Source: Patescibacteria group bacterium
Lineage (GTDB): Bacteria; Patescibacteriota; Microgenomatia; UBA12405
DNA length: 48,324 nucleotides
Assembly (NCBI GenBank): GCA_013387215.1
Contig: WARW01000010.1
Span: 1-48,324 of the forward strand
Direction of reading: 5' to 3'
How positions within the stretch are numbered: position 1 is the stretch's first letter; every line of letters begins with the position of its first letter. Both the position numbers and the translations under genes were made by a program. Below are positions 8,443 to 16,289 of the stretch, piece after piece. A model generated the notes under the pieces. It saw nothing but the letters and a program-made list of their open reading frames with translations, did not search any database and was not told the origin of the DNA.

Positions 8443-9138
8443 ATGTCTATTTATGGTTTATTAATCGGAATCGCTTTTGCAATTGGTGCTGAATATTTCT
8501 CCCGACACAACAAAATAATTCCTAAAAACAAAGAAACTTTATTCATTTTTTTGCTTTTCTTTTCCTCAGTTATTGGCGCCAGGACTTATTCGGTCATTAG
8601 CGATTGGGCTTATTATTCCCAAAATTTATCTCAAATACTTAATACCCGAGCAGGTGGTCTAGGAATTTTTGGCGGATTTTTAGGAGGAGTAATTTTTATT
8701 TTGATTTATTCAAAAATATTTAAAATTAATTTTATTCAGATTTCAAATATATTAGCTCCCATTATTCCTCTTGGACAAAGTATTGGACGTTGGGGAAATT
8801 TTTTTAACAAAGAAGTTTTTGGGGTGCCAACTTATATTAATTTTGGCCAATATATACCCGAAAATTTAAGACCAAATCAATATATAAATTTTTCATATTT
8901 TCATCCTGTTTGGCTTTATGAATCTATTTTAGATTTATTATTATTCCTATTCTTAATTAAAAGAAATTCAAAACAAACAGCTTTTTATCTAATTGGCTAT
9001 GGTTCTATCCGATTTTTTCTAGAGTTTCTTCGATGGGACACTTTTACTGTTAACCAAATTAAAATTGGTCAAGTTTTAGCATTTATTTTCATCTTAATAG
9101 GCATTATTCTCGCCCAGAACAAATCTTCTAGCGCTTAG
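8443..9138 (+). CDS. lgt: Prolipoprotein diacylglyceryl transferase
   Basis: Lgt transfers diacylglycerol to the lipobox cysteine of preprolipoproteins in the cytoplasmic membrane. The multipass protein carries the signature GQSIGRWGNFFNKEVFG (111-127), HPVWLYES (154-161) and YGSIRFFLEFLR (186-197). At 231 aa it is shorter than the usual 260-290. The GGLxxHGG loop, whose histidine (His103 in E. coli) is reported essential, reads GGLGIFGGFLGG here, so the His is Phe76. The start is supported by TAAAAT only 5 nt upstream of the ATG. The 3' end overlaps the convergent gene at 9128 by 11 nt. Confidence 0.92.
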   Translation: MSIYGLLIGIAFAIGAEYFSRHNKIIPKNKETLFIFLLFFSSVIGARTYSVISDWAYYSQNLSQILNTRAGGLGIFGGFLGGVIFILIYSKIFKINFIQISNILAPIIPLGQSIGRWGNFFNKEVFGVPTYINFGQYIPENLRPNQYINFSYFHPVWLYESILDLLLFLFLIKRNSKQTAFYLIGYGSIRFFLEFLRWDTFTVNQIKIGQVLAFIFILIGIILAQNKSSSA

Positions 9139-9895
9139 TTATCTTTATGTTATTTTTTATAGTTTGGTTGTTTGTGCCAATACAGGTTGCACTAATTGTA
9201 TTAATACCATTCGCAAATTGGCTGGCAAACTTTAATACTCGGCAATTTGGTGTTTTTAAACATTTATAAGCAAGTTTGTCGTTCAAATATATGTCGGTTG
9301 ATTTTATCGAATCAAAACCGCTGCATTCGGTTTCAATTAAAACATTACCTGATCTGCTTATTACTGAGTTATTCGCTGGTGTTTTAAAATTCAATACAGG
9401 TTTTTTAATATTATAAATTCCAGTTGTCTTTGTTTGATAACCAATATCTGAATCGGAAATACCTTCTCTTGCTAATTCGATAAACTGATGAGCACCTGGT
9501 TTTGCATCTGGCGCCGATTTAATTTGAATCGTCTTATTTGCTGTCTGGCCAGGGCTTAAAGGAATTTCAAAATATTTTGGATCTTGAGTCCAATTACTTT
9601 CCAGTTGAAAATAACTGACATAAAAATAAGAAGGGGAACAAAGTGAATTATCGTTATTTTTAATTGTTAAATTGTAAGTCAACGCTTTGCCTGGAGATCC
9701 ACTTTGCTCTTTTGGAGAAATAATTAAAGACGGATTTGCCCTAACGCATTTTGTCTTATCTACTGTTTCTTTGGTCATTTCAGCTGCTTTTGATCGTAAA
9801 TCTTCAGTATTTTTTTCCACATAATTTGATAGTGCAATAACTGTAACAGCTAAAACTAAAATTAATGGTATGTAATATTTATTACTTTTTTTCAT
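9128..9895 (-). CDS. Secreted or anchored protein with NEW3-like Ig-fold domain
   Basis: The ORF track starts at 9910 (MMSLIMKKSN); I prefer the ATG at 9895 (MKKSNKYYIP), which gives a cleaner N-terminus. Residues about 7-26 form a membrane anchor or uncleaved signal. A domain (about 50-150) reads SPKEQSGSPGKALTYNLTIKN, then LSPGQTANKTIQIK and SAPDAKPGAHQFIELA, the pattern of the NPCBM-associated NEW3 Ig-like fold. A second beta-rich domain begins KPVLNFKTPANNSVIS and contains cysteines (C near 200, 222, 227), resembling a Big/Ig repeat. It is probably a cell-surface protein; no enzyme motif is visible. No SD is present. Confidence 0.6.
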   Translation of the reverse strand: MKKSNKYYIPLILVLAVTVIALSNYVEKNTEDLRSKAAEMTKETVDKTKCVRANPSLIISPKEQSGSPGKALTYNLTIKNNDNSLCSPSYFYVSYFQLESNWTQDPKYFEIPLSPGQTANKTIQIKSAPDAKPGAHQFIELAREGISDSDIGYQTKTTGIYNIKKPVLNFKTPANNSVISRSGNVLIETECSGFDSIKSTDIYLNDKLAYKCLKTPNCRVLKFASQFANGINTISATCIGTNNQTIKNNIKITKR

Positions 9896-10022
9896 AATTA
9901 ATGACATCATGAAAAAATTAAAAAATCAAGTCTCACCACATCAAAATTAGTCAATTTTCAAATTTATCTTTTATTTTGCTTTAAAACATGATAATTTCAC
10001 ATAACAAGAAAAAATAAAAAAT

Positions 10023-10394
10023 ATGCCAGAAACATTTAATTCTCAAGGTGATACTTTTGAACAATCAGGCGAACTTATAAAATTGACAGAATCTAAAGCC
10101 CAAGAAATTGAATCTGCTATTCTCAATCTTGAAAATCCAACTAGTCCAATACTTCTCGAAAATACCCAAGCTTTTGATTTTGATCCTCGTATCGGTCAAA
10201 AATTAAAAGAAAAATATCAAGTTAACGAAGAATTTCCCGACATTATTGAACCATATATTCCCGGTGTTACCACAGAAATTTATGGTTTTGGAACCAACAA
10301 TCCTTCTCTTAAACTAATTAAGATTAAATACACTGATGGTCAAGTCGAAGAAAAATTTGGAGTCAGCAAACTTTATCCAAAACTGAAATCATAA
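10023..10394 (+). CDS. Hypothetical soluble protein
   Basis: A 123-residue protein without transmembrane segments or known motifs. The N-terminal half is polar and acidic (ETFNSQGDTFEQSGELIKLTESKAQEIES). The C-terminal half looks like a small beta domain (VTTEIYGFGTNNPSLKLIKIKYTDGQVEEKFG). It stands alone between a convergently facing secreted protein and the zinc-protein pair, after an AT-rich 112-nt gap. Function unknown. Confidence 0.55.
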   Translation: MPETFNSQGDTFEQSGELIKLTESKAQEIESAILNLENPTSPILLENTQAFDFDPRIGQKLKEKYQVNEEFPDIIEPYIPGVTTEIYGFGTNNPSLKLIKIKYTDGQVEEKFGVSKLYPKLKS

Positions 10395-10449
10395 TCTAAT
10401 TAATCTGTCCCTTATCATAAAATCTCCAGATACATTTTAAATAAAGTGG

Positions 10450-10521
10450 TATAATTCGCTAAATTGTACATTTACAATTAGGTGGAATTCCACGTTTCCG
10501 TGTTGTGAAAGGAGTGTTTTT
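10450..10521 (+). promoter_or_regulatory. Promoter and structured leader of the zinc-protein pair
   Basis: TATAAT at 10450-10455 is followed by a roughly 60-nt leader with consecutive hairpins. These are AATTGTA-catt-TACAATT (10462-10479), GTGGAATTCCAC (10482-10493) and CACG-tttc-CGTG (10491-10502). The last two share CAC and so exclude each other. An SD (AAAGGAG) and ATG follow directly. This is an unusually long, structured leader for this window. Confidence 0.55.
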
Positions 10522-10827
10522 ATGTGTAAAAGCAAGCTGGTTAACCAAGCATCTTTGTCACTATCCCAAAGAATCGGCAAAATTTTTGGTGGTTTTTTTG
10601 ATCAATTAGATCAGTCTTACATTCAAAATCAATGTTATCTCTGCGGCGAACCGAAATGGTATTTTGAAACATCTTTTATCGGTTGCCCTCCGCTTTATAT
10701 GCCATGTTTTGTAAACTTAAACTCACCCTGCTTTATTTGCGGCAAAATGACTTGTTTTTTTCACCAAGATAAGAATGGTGTCTGTGAAATTTGTCAAAAA
10801 TTACCTCCACAAATAGAAAAAATATAA
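10522..10827 (+). CDS. Cysteine-rich zinc-binding small protein A
   Basis: A 101-residue soluble protein of unknown function. Two metal-binding regions are visible: CYLCGEPKWYF...GCPPLYMPC, then CFICGKMTCFFHQDKNGVCEICQK, which has the spacing C-x2-C-x4-C-x2-H-x6-C-x2-C typical of a cross-brace/treble-clef zinc fold. The N-terminus (about 1-30) is polar with a hydrophobic patch KIFGGFFDQLDQ. GGAG lies 7 nt before the ATG. Protein B, 16 nt downstream, ends in the same C-x2-C...C-x2-H...C-x2-C arrangement, so the two form an operon of related proteins. Confidence 0.65.
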   Translation: MCKSKLVNQASLSLSQRIGKIFGGFFDQLDQSYIQNQCYLCGEPKWYFETSFIGCPPLYMPCFVNLNSPCFICGKMTCFFHQDKNGVCEICQKLPPQIEKI

Positions 10828-10843
10828 AAATGGAGTGATTTTT

Positions 10844-11230
10844 ATGTGGTTATTAGACTTATTATTAAAAATACTTTTTATTATTTTTCTTTATTTATTG
10901 TTTGTTTATTTAAGCATGGAAATGAAGAAGAACCGGAAATACAGCTATTACCAACAAAGCCACGCCAAACTTACAAACGACTCAGCCAATTCAAAATATC
11001 ATTCTCCTGATGAATATTTTAAGTATCGAACTTTACTTCAAATTCATCGAGAAAAGTACTTTTGTCATATTTGCAATAAAGGCAGTACTCCCTTAAAAAT
11101 ATTCAATATTACGTTTTGGAATCACTACACTGGTCTTAAAAAATGCAGAAAATGTAAAAAACTAACTTGCCAAAAACACATACACTCAAGAATCTGCGAA
11201 AACTGTTCTAATTCCACCAAAAAGTCATAA
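10844..11230 (+). CDS. Membrane-anchored zinc-binding small protein B
   Basis: The track starts at a GTG (10835), but that codon lies inside the SD (TGGAGTG); the ATG at 10844, 8 nt from GGAG, is the likely start (128 aa). Residues 1-22 (WLLDLLLKILFIIFLYLLFVYL) are a membrane anchor. After a polar linker come CHICNKGSTPLKIFN and CRKCKKLTCQKHIHSRICENC. This final motif parallels that of protein A (C-x2-C-x4-C-x2-H-x5-C-x2-C), so B looks like a membrane-tethered relative of A. Function unknown. A strong terminator follows. Confidence 0.65.
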   Translation: MWLLDLLLKILFIIFLYLLFVYLSMEMKKNRKYSYYQQSHAKLTNDSANSKYHSPDEYFKYRTLLQIHREKYFCHICNKGSTPLKIFNITFWNHYTGLKKCRKCKKLTCQKHIHSRICENCSNSTKKS

Positions 11231-11282
11231 ACTCATTATTATCAACTGCGATAAGAATGTCTTTGTGACTTTTCTATATAAC

Positions 11283-11332
11283 AAGAGGGGAACCTATATT
11301 TAATTTTATTTAAATACAAGCCCCTCTTTTTT
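11283..11332 (+). terminator. Intrinsic terminator after zinc-protein operon
   Basis: AAGAGGGG pairs with CCCCTCTT, enclosing an inner TATTTAA/TTAAATA hairpin, and is followed by a T-run. It closes the two-gene transcript. Confidence 0.8.
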
Positions 11333-11343
11333 ATTTTATGAGG

Positions 11344-11349
11344 TATAAT
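11344..11349 (+). promoter_or_regulatory. -10 element of butyrate kinase gene, leaderless type
   Basis: GAGGTATAATC with 7 nt between TATAAT and the ATG. There is no SD. Confidence 0.65.
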
Positions 11350-11356
11350 CACCTTT

Positions 11357-12445
11357 ATGAAAATACTAGTCATCAATCCTGGCTCAACTACCACCAAATT
11401 AGCTGTTTATGATAATCAAGAACTTGTCTTTGAACACAAAATTGATCATGCTCAAGATCCTGAATTCCAAACAAAATATACCAGCGCCGAAGGTAATGTG
11501 TTTGATCAATTTGAATACCGTCTAAATTTAATTACTGAAATTTTAAAACAACACAATATTAACGATCTACAAGGCATTGTGGGTCGAGGCGGCATGATGC
11601 CTCCTGTTGTTTCTGGCACTTATCAAGTCAATGAAAAAATGGTTGATGATTTAAAAAATCGACCTCTTGCTAATCACGCTTCCAACCTTGGTGCTGCTTT
11701 AGCTTTAGAGTTAGCTAAAAAATTTAATCTTCAAGACAATGCTTTTATCGTTGATCCTGTAACTACTGATGAACTAGAAAATAAACACCGAATTACTGGT
11801 GTTCCTGGAATTAATCGTTATTCTGCTTGGCACGCTTTAAACCAAAAGGCTGTTTCTCGTGAATATGCCTCATCTATCGGCAAAAAGTATGAAGACTTAA
11901 ATTTAATTGTTGCTCATTTAGGTGGCGGTTTTTCTTTTGGTGCCCACAAAAAAGGTCGAGTAATCAATGTTTATAATGCTCTAGCTGGTGAAGGTCCTTT
12001 TTCTCCAGAAAGAGCCGGTGCTCTTCCTGCTCAAGGGTTAGTTGAACTATGTTTTTCAGGTCAAAAAAGTAAAGAAGAAATTATCCATTTAATTGCTGGC
12101 GGCGGCGGTTTATTTGCTCATCTTGGTACTAAAAACTTAATGGAACTTGAAAATAACTACGACATATTACCACAAGATCAAAAAGATGTTGTCGATTCAA
12201 TGATTGCTGGTATTTCTCGAGCTATCTGTTCATTAGTTCCAGATTTTGAAGGTGAAAAAGTTGATCAAATTTTAATTACCGGCGGAGTTGCTCGATGGAA
12301 ATCACTCATTGAAAAGATAAAAAGCAACTTAACCACTCTTAATATTGGAATTTCGATTTATCCTGGAGAAAAAGAATTAGAATCTCTCCGCGATGGCGCA
12401 CTAAGAGTTTTAAACAACGAAGAAAAACCAAGAATCTACGGCTAA
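11357..12445 (+). CDS. buk: Butyrate kinase (acetokinase family)
   Basis: Converts acyl-phosphate plus ADP to the acid plus ATP. The ASKHA-fold start ILVINPGSTTTKLAVYDNQE is diagnostic for butyrate rather than acetate kinase, as are GIVGRGGMMPPVVSGTYQVN, VDPVTTDEL and HLGGGFSFGAHKKGRVIDV-like VINVYNALAGEGPFSPERAG. The C-terminal ITGGVARWKSL matches the ITGGxA adenosine loop. Length 362 aa is normal. No phosphotransbutyrylase or acyl-CoA gene is in the window, so its physiological substrate (butyrate, isobutyrate, 2-oxoacid-derived) is open. A leaderless -10 lies 7 nt upstream. Its stop codon interlocks with that of the convergent gene (CTAA). Confidence 0.92.
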   Translation: MKILVINPGSTTTKLAVYDNQELVFEHKIDHAQDPEFQTKYTSAEGNVFDQFEYRLNLITEILKQHNINDLQGIVGRGGMMPPVVSGTYQVNEKMVDDLKNRPLANHASNLGAALALELAKKFNLQDNAFIVDPVTTDELENKHRITGVPGINRYSAWHALNQKAVSREYASSIGKKYEDLNLIVAHLGGGFSFGAHKKGRVINVYNALAGEGPFSPERAGALPAQGLVELCFSGQKSKEEIIHLIAGGGGLFAHLGTKNLMELENNYDILPQDQKDVVDSMIAGISRAICSLVPDFEGEKVDQILITGGVARWKSLIEKIKSNLTTLNIGISIYPGEKELESLRDGALRVLNNEEKPRIYG

Positions 12446-13098
12446 ATCAGTAAGTGGCCAGTATCAAAATAATAAAAATTGTCCAGTTTACAGCCTTTTT
12501 CTTTGGCCGCTGAGGTTAAGCATCTTACTTTTTTTCGGTCCACCAGACTGCTGCCAATCACGACTAATTTTTTATCTGATTCTAAAGTTTTTAAGGCCAT
12601 TTCATTAAAATCATCTTCCATTCCAAAACAACTTCTCATTTTTCTAAATCCAATTTGAGAACTTACTTGGCAATCAGGATTGGCATTTCTGGCAAACTTT
12701 TCTAGTCTTTCCACTGATTTATCAGTTAAAAACGGAAAGTGACAAACCTTGGTACCTGAAAAAATAGGTGCAATTGCTTTCCAGGCAATATTATCTTCAT
12801 CTATTTTTATTCGGCTCGACCAAAATACAAATTCTTCCGATCTTTTAACGATATTTCTTAAAGTGCACAATCGGCTCACATTGCTTTCATGGTTATTTTC
12901 TGAACCATAATTCAAAAACACTCCATCCAAATCAGTAAAAGTTACTACCTTCTCTGTGCTGCAAAAAGGTTCTTTTTCTATAATCCGATTAAAGTCCACC
13001 ACTCGTTCTTCCCACACAGGAATTTTTGTTTCCGGAGTCTTTTTTACCCGCAAAAAATTAATTTCATTAAAATCTAACGCTTGGATAATTTCGCGCAT
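12442..13098 (-). CDS. HAD-like hydrolase of unknown substrate
   Basis: A 218-residue protein with a recognisable HAD motif I, VTFTDLDGVFL (D56 nucleophile, D58 general acid). A motif II-like strand follows, EEFVFWSSRI, with the serine after a hydrophobic strand, and a late KLVVIGSSLVDRKKV, where the aspartate could be the motif IV acid. No standard cap domain is evident. The subfamily is not recognisable. The -10 TATAAG lies 10 nt before the ATG. The 3' end overlaps buk by 4 nt, and ung lies upstream on the same strand, 50 nt away. Confidence 0.6.
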   Translation of the reverse strand: MREIIQALDFNEINFLRVKKTPETKIPVWEERVVDFNRIIEKEPFCSTEKVVTFTDLDGVFLNYGSENNHESNVSRLCTLRNIVKRSEEFVFWSSRIKIDEDNIAWKAIAPIFSGTKVCHFPFLTDKSVERLEKFARNANPDCQVSSQIGFRKMRSCFGMEDDFNEMALKTLESDKKLVVIGSSLVDRKKVRCLTSAAKEKGCKLDNFYYFDTGHLLI

Positions 13099-13148
13099 AT
13101 TATTTAGTCTTATACTTGCGAAAAATCATTCGAAAAATTTGTTTTATC

Positions 13149-13814
13149 TTACCAATCTATCGGCTCTTCATTATTGAATATTAAATACGCGTTAGCTTGA
13201 GAAAATGGTTTAGATCCAAAAAAACCACTATGAGCAGAAAAAGGGGACGGATGGGCAGATTTTATAATTAAATGTTTTGATTCATCAATCATGCTGCCTT
13301 TTTTCTGAGCATAATTTCCCCATAAAATAAACACTAAATGTTCTTTTTGATCCGATAATACTTTAATAACTGCATCTGTAAACTTTTCCCAGCCTTTATT
13401 TTGATGTGAACCAGCTAAATGAGCCCTAACAGTTAAGGTGGCATTCAACATTAATACTCCCTGTTTTGCCCAATTTTCCAAATCACCGCTCATGCTTGAT
13501 GGTTTTTTGCTTAAATCTGTTTCGATTTCTTTATAAATATTTTGAAGAGATGGTGGAAGTCTAATTCCCTTATTAACAGCAAATGCCAACCCGTTGGCTT
13601 GATTTGGTCCATGATACGGATCTTGTCCTAAAATCACCACTTTAACTTTATCAAACGGAGTCAAATCAAATGCGTGAAAAATAAATTTAGCTGGAGGATA
13701 AACCGTTGTTTCTTTGTATTCGGATCTGACAAATTCGGCTAGCTCTTTAAAATATTCTTCATCAAATTCTTTTTGTAAGGCTTTTTTCCAGGATGGTTCA
13801 ATTTTAACTTCCAT
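13149..13814 (-). CDS. ung: Uracil-DNA glycosylase, family 1
   Basis: Excises uracil from DNA. The water-activating loop VVILGQDPYHGPNQANGLAF carries catalytic D65. LMLNATLTVRAHLAGSHQNKGW contains the uracil-recognition asparagine, and the DNA-intercalation loop SAHPSPFSAHSGFFGS carries H188. At 221 aa it is a full-length family 1 enzyme. TAAAAT is 5 nt before the ATG, indicating a leaderless transcript. With Ogt, two NUDIX enzymes, PolX and LexA it forms a scattered DNA-damage and nucleotide-cleaning set in this window. Confidence 0.97.
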   Translation of the reverse strand: MEVKIEPSWKKALQKEFDEEYFKELAEFVRSEYKETTVYPPAKFIFHAFDLTPFDKVKVVILGQDPYHGPNQANGLAFAVNKGIRLPPSLQNIYKEIETDLSKKPSSMSGDLENWAKQGVLMLNATLTVRAHLAGSHQNKGWEKFTDAVIKVLSDQKEHLVFILWGNYAQKKGSMIDESKHLIIKSAHPSPFSAHSGFFGSKPFSQANAYLIFNNEEPIDW

Positions 13815-13842
13815 GTTTGATTTTAAACATATTTTTTCTCTA

Positions 13843-16224
13843 TTAGCTAGTTATTTTAAAAAATCTGCTAATAAATTTTATAAATTTCATTATTGAAAAC
13901 CTTGTTGTTTTCACCTGATTTTCCATATCTTTTAAAGGGGTATATTCGCAAGCTCCTATATCTGGCTGTTCCGTAATTGAATTACCAACAAAGTCAGTTT
14001 TTAAACCGACATTACTTCCATTATTAACAGCAGGGGATAATTCTTTAATTCTCAAATCTGAATTACTCACATCTTCAAACAAAGGGTCTAAATAAATTGA
14101 ATTTTTATCTTGATTTGTCACCAGTTTCCAATTATCAAAATTATATTCAACTCCTTTCCAAATAAAACTAGGATTCAAAAATTTATTTATTACCAAAGCT
14201 GAAGGTCTTTCTTTTCCATTTGCATCATATATTCCATAAGCATCGCCTTCTTTAAGCGTGTATACGCAAGCGACACTCACATAATCAGAATATAAATCTC
14301 TTAAAATTTCAAAAGCATTTTTAATATATGACGCCTGATTTTTCAAACTTACCATATCAAGACCCCAGCCAAATTCAGTAATCCATATTTTTTTATCTGA
14401 TTGACCATTATCAACCATAATTTTTCTGATGGCGGCAATACTGCCAAAACTATTATTATCCTTAAGATTAGGAGGATTTGCAATGTCGTCGGTATAAACG
14501 TGATATGAGACTGCATCAGGATAAATGTTGTTTTCATAAAATTTTTGCAAAAATTCTCCTCCATGAGCGTCACTGCTCGATCTTTTCCAAGCACCTATTT
14601 GAACAGCCACTTCAGCCGATGGATCAATCGCGTGAATTGCTTCCGAAACCGCTGAATAAAGTTCCATGTATTGATAAATATTGGGCATTGGTTTCCAAAA
14701 ATAAGTCAAACTGGCTTCATTCCATACTTCATATTTATGCATTTTTCCTTTATATCTTTTTGCCGCCTCTCTGGCAAAATCAACAAAACCAGATTTCCAT
14801 GCTTGAAATGTCGGACCCGTCATCTCATAAGCATGAATATCGTCAATATAAAGATAATTTCCAAGAGAAAGAGGTCCATAAAAAGAAACTTCTACTTGAG
14901 TGCAGCCCTCAGGCGCCTTAAACAATATTTCTTTTTGAACATAAGTATCACCCCAATTATCGCCATTTCTTTTACTGATTATTTCCGAATTATGGGAGAT
15001 ATCTTTAACTTCATATGTCTCCGCATCATGTCTAGTCCAAAACTGAACTGAATAACTCATACCAGGCTTTACGTTAATAGTTTGTTTTATAGAACTATTA
15101 TTGGTAATCTTCACTGCCTTAAAACCGCCATGAACTAATTTCGTTTCACTCTCCACATTCCCATCTGTTTTCCAATCTGATGAAAGCTTATCAATTTCAA
15201 AATCTCCCGACTTTAATAAATCCGTTATTTCATATGGAACATGATGGATATCCGAATTTTTATTGGCCCATGCTGGCGAATTATCTAAAACGGCCAAAGG
15301 CTCAATATTATTTTCAACTAATTTATTAATAAAATAGTCGGTATGACTCCAATCCCGAGAACCTTTATTTGTCTCTATTCTTGACCAATCAAAATCGTCC
15401 CGCGAAACAGTAACTCCAAGCTGTTTCATTCTGGCCACATATTTATCAACATCATTATTGCCAATACTTGCCAAAGAACTATTAATTCCATATTGAATGT
15501 TTTTGGTTGTTCCATAGTAAAGGTTATTGTTAACTTCTGGTCCTTTCGACACTTTTGGGTCAACATTTATAAAAACATTTGCGCTCGCATAATTGCTATA
15601 CACAATATTATTTTTCGCCACATTATCATTTCCCAAAATAGAAATCGGTGTATAAGAATTATTTATTAATGTATTGTTGTATAAAGCATTCGATGACCCG
15701 GTAACAGTAATAGTATTTCCTAAAGAATAATTAGAAACTATATAATCAATTTGATTGTTATTTCCATTTAACTTAATTGGTCCGTTTACATGAAGTTGGG
15801 TTAGTCTAATATAGTTTTTAAAATTGAAATCCACACCTGAATTCTCGTCTCCCAAAATCATTGGCTGATCTCCATTACTTCCGTAAGATCCATAAGTAAT
15901 TAAGTTTCCTTCAACTCCCGAAGATGAGATGGTAAGTTTTTCCAAAAACCTTTGTCCTTTTTTCAGAAAAATATTATCACCGCCAACGTATCCATTTGGT
16001 TTTTCTTGCATTTTAGCAATCGAATTAAATGGTCCAGCTTTTCCAGAATCAGAAGCACAAACACAGGAAGGGGAAGTGCCATTACAAGTTCCATCACCGC
16101 TATTTAAGCAACTACTATCAATATAATAAGAACTGGCGTATGTTTTGATAGGAAAAACAACCAGAAATACGGTTAAAACTACAACCGATTGGCTTAATTT
16201 CAAAAAATATCCCCACTTTTTCAT
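13843..16224 (-). CDS. Secreted glycoside hydrolase nested in a beta-helix protein
   Basis: A very large exported protein (793 aa from the ATG at 16224; the track adds one TTG codon). The signal peptide is about residues 1-31 (SVVVLTVFLVVFPIKTYA-S). Residues about 31-245 are a right-handed parallel beta-helix (IRLTQLHVNG, NNTLINN, KNNIVYSN, NNNLYYG). A (beta/alpha)8 glycosidase-like part starts near 253 (MKQLGVTVSRDDFDWSRIE), with acid/base E504 in KYEVWNEAS and nucleophile E618 in IWITEFGWG, as in clan GH-A (GH39/GH5-like). A jelly-roll carbohydrate-binding-like module (about 336-468, GDFEIDKLSSDWKT...YIDDIHAYE) is inserted in the barrel. After 685 the beta-helix ending resumes (YLDPLFEDVSNSDLRIK...PDIGACEY). 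The C-terminal basic tail may attach it to the cell. Confidence 0.8.
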   Translation of the reverse strand: MKKWGYFLKLSQSVVVLTVFLVVFPIKTYASSYYIDSSCLNSGDGTCNGTSPSCVCASDSGKAGPFNSIAKMQEKPNGYVGGDNIFLKKGQRFLEKLTISSSGVEGNLITYGSYGSNGDQPMILGDENSGVDFNFKNYIRLTQLHVNGPIKLNGNNNQIDYIVSNYSLGNTITVTGSSNALYNNTLINNSYTPISILGNDNVAKNNIVYSNYASANVFINVDPKVSKGPEVNNNLYYGTTKNIQYGINSSLASIGNNDVDKYVARMKQLGVTVSRDDFDWSRIETNKGSRDWSHTDYFINKLVENNIEPLAVLDNSPAWANKNSDIHHVPYEITDLLKSGDFEIDKLSSDWKTDGNVESETKLVHGGFKAVKITNNSSIKQTINVKPGMSYSVQFWTRHDAETYEVKDISHNSEIISKRNGDNWGDTYVQKEILFKAPEGCTQVEVSFYGPLSLGNYLYIDDIHAYEMTGPTFQAWKSGFVDFAREAAKRYKGKMHKYEVWNEASLTYFWKPMPNIYQYMELYSAVSEAIHAIDPSAEVAVQIGAWKRSSSDAHGGEFLQKFYENNIYPDAVSYHVYTDDIANPPNLKDNNSFGSIAAIRKIMVDNGQSDKKIWITEFGWGLDMVSLKNQASYIKNAFEILRDLYSDYVSVACVYTLKEGDAYGIYDANGKERPSALVINKFLNPSFIWKGVEYNFDNWKLVTNQDKNSIYLDPLFEDVSNSDLRIKELSPAVNNGSNVGLKTDFVGNSITEQPDIGACEYTPLKDMENQVKTTRFSIMKFIKFISRFFKITS

Positions 16225-16289
16225 CAATCAATGAATTTATCACATATTTCCAGTCTGAAACAGTCCTACGAAGTATAATTATGGTATTT

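Noticed and set aside
14349-16126. ORFs at 14349, 14478, 14671 and 15929 inside the glycosidase gene
   Set aside because: Shadow frames of an intact long gene; no start signals.
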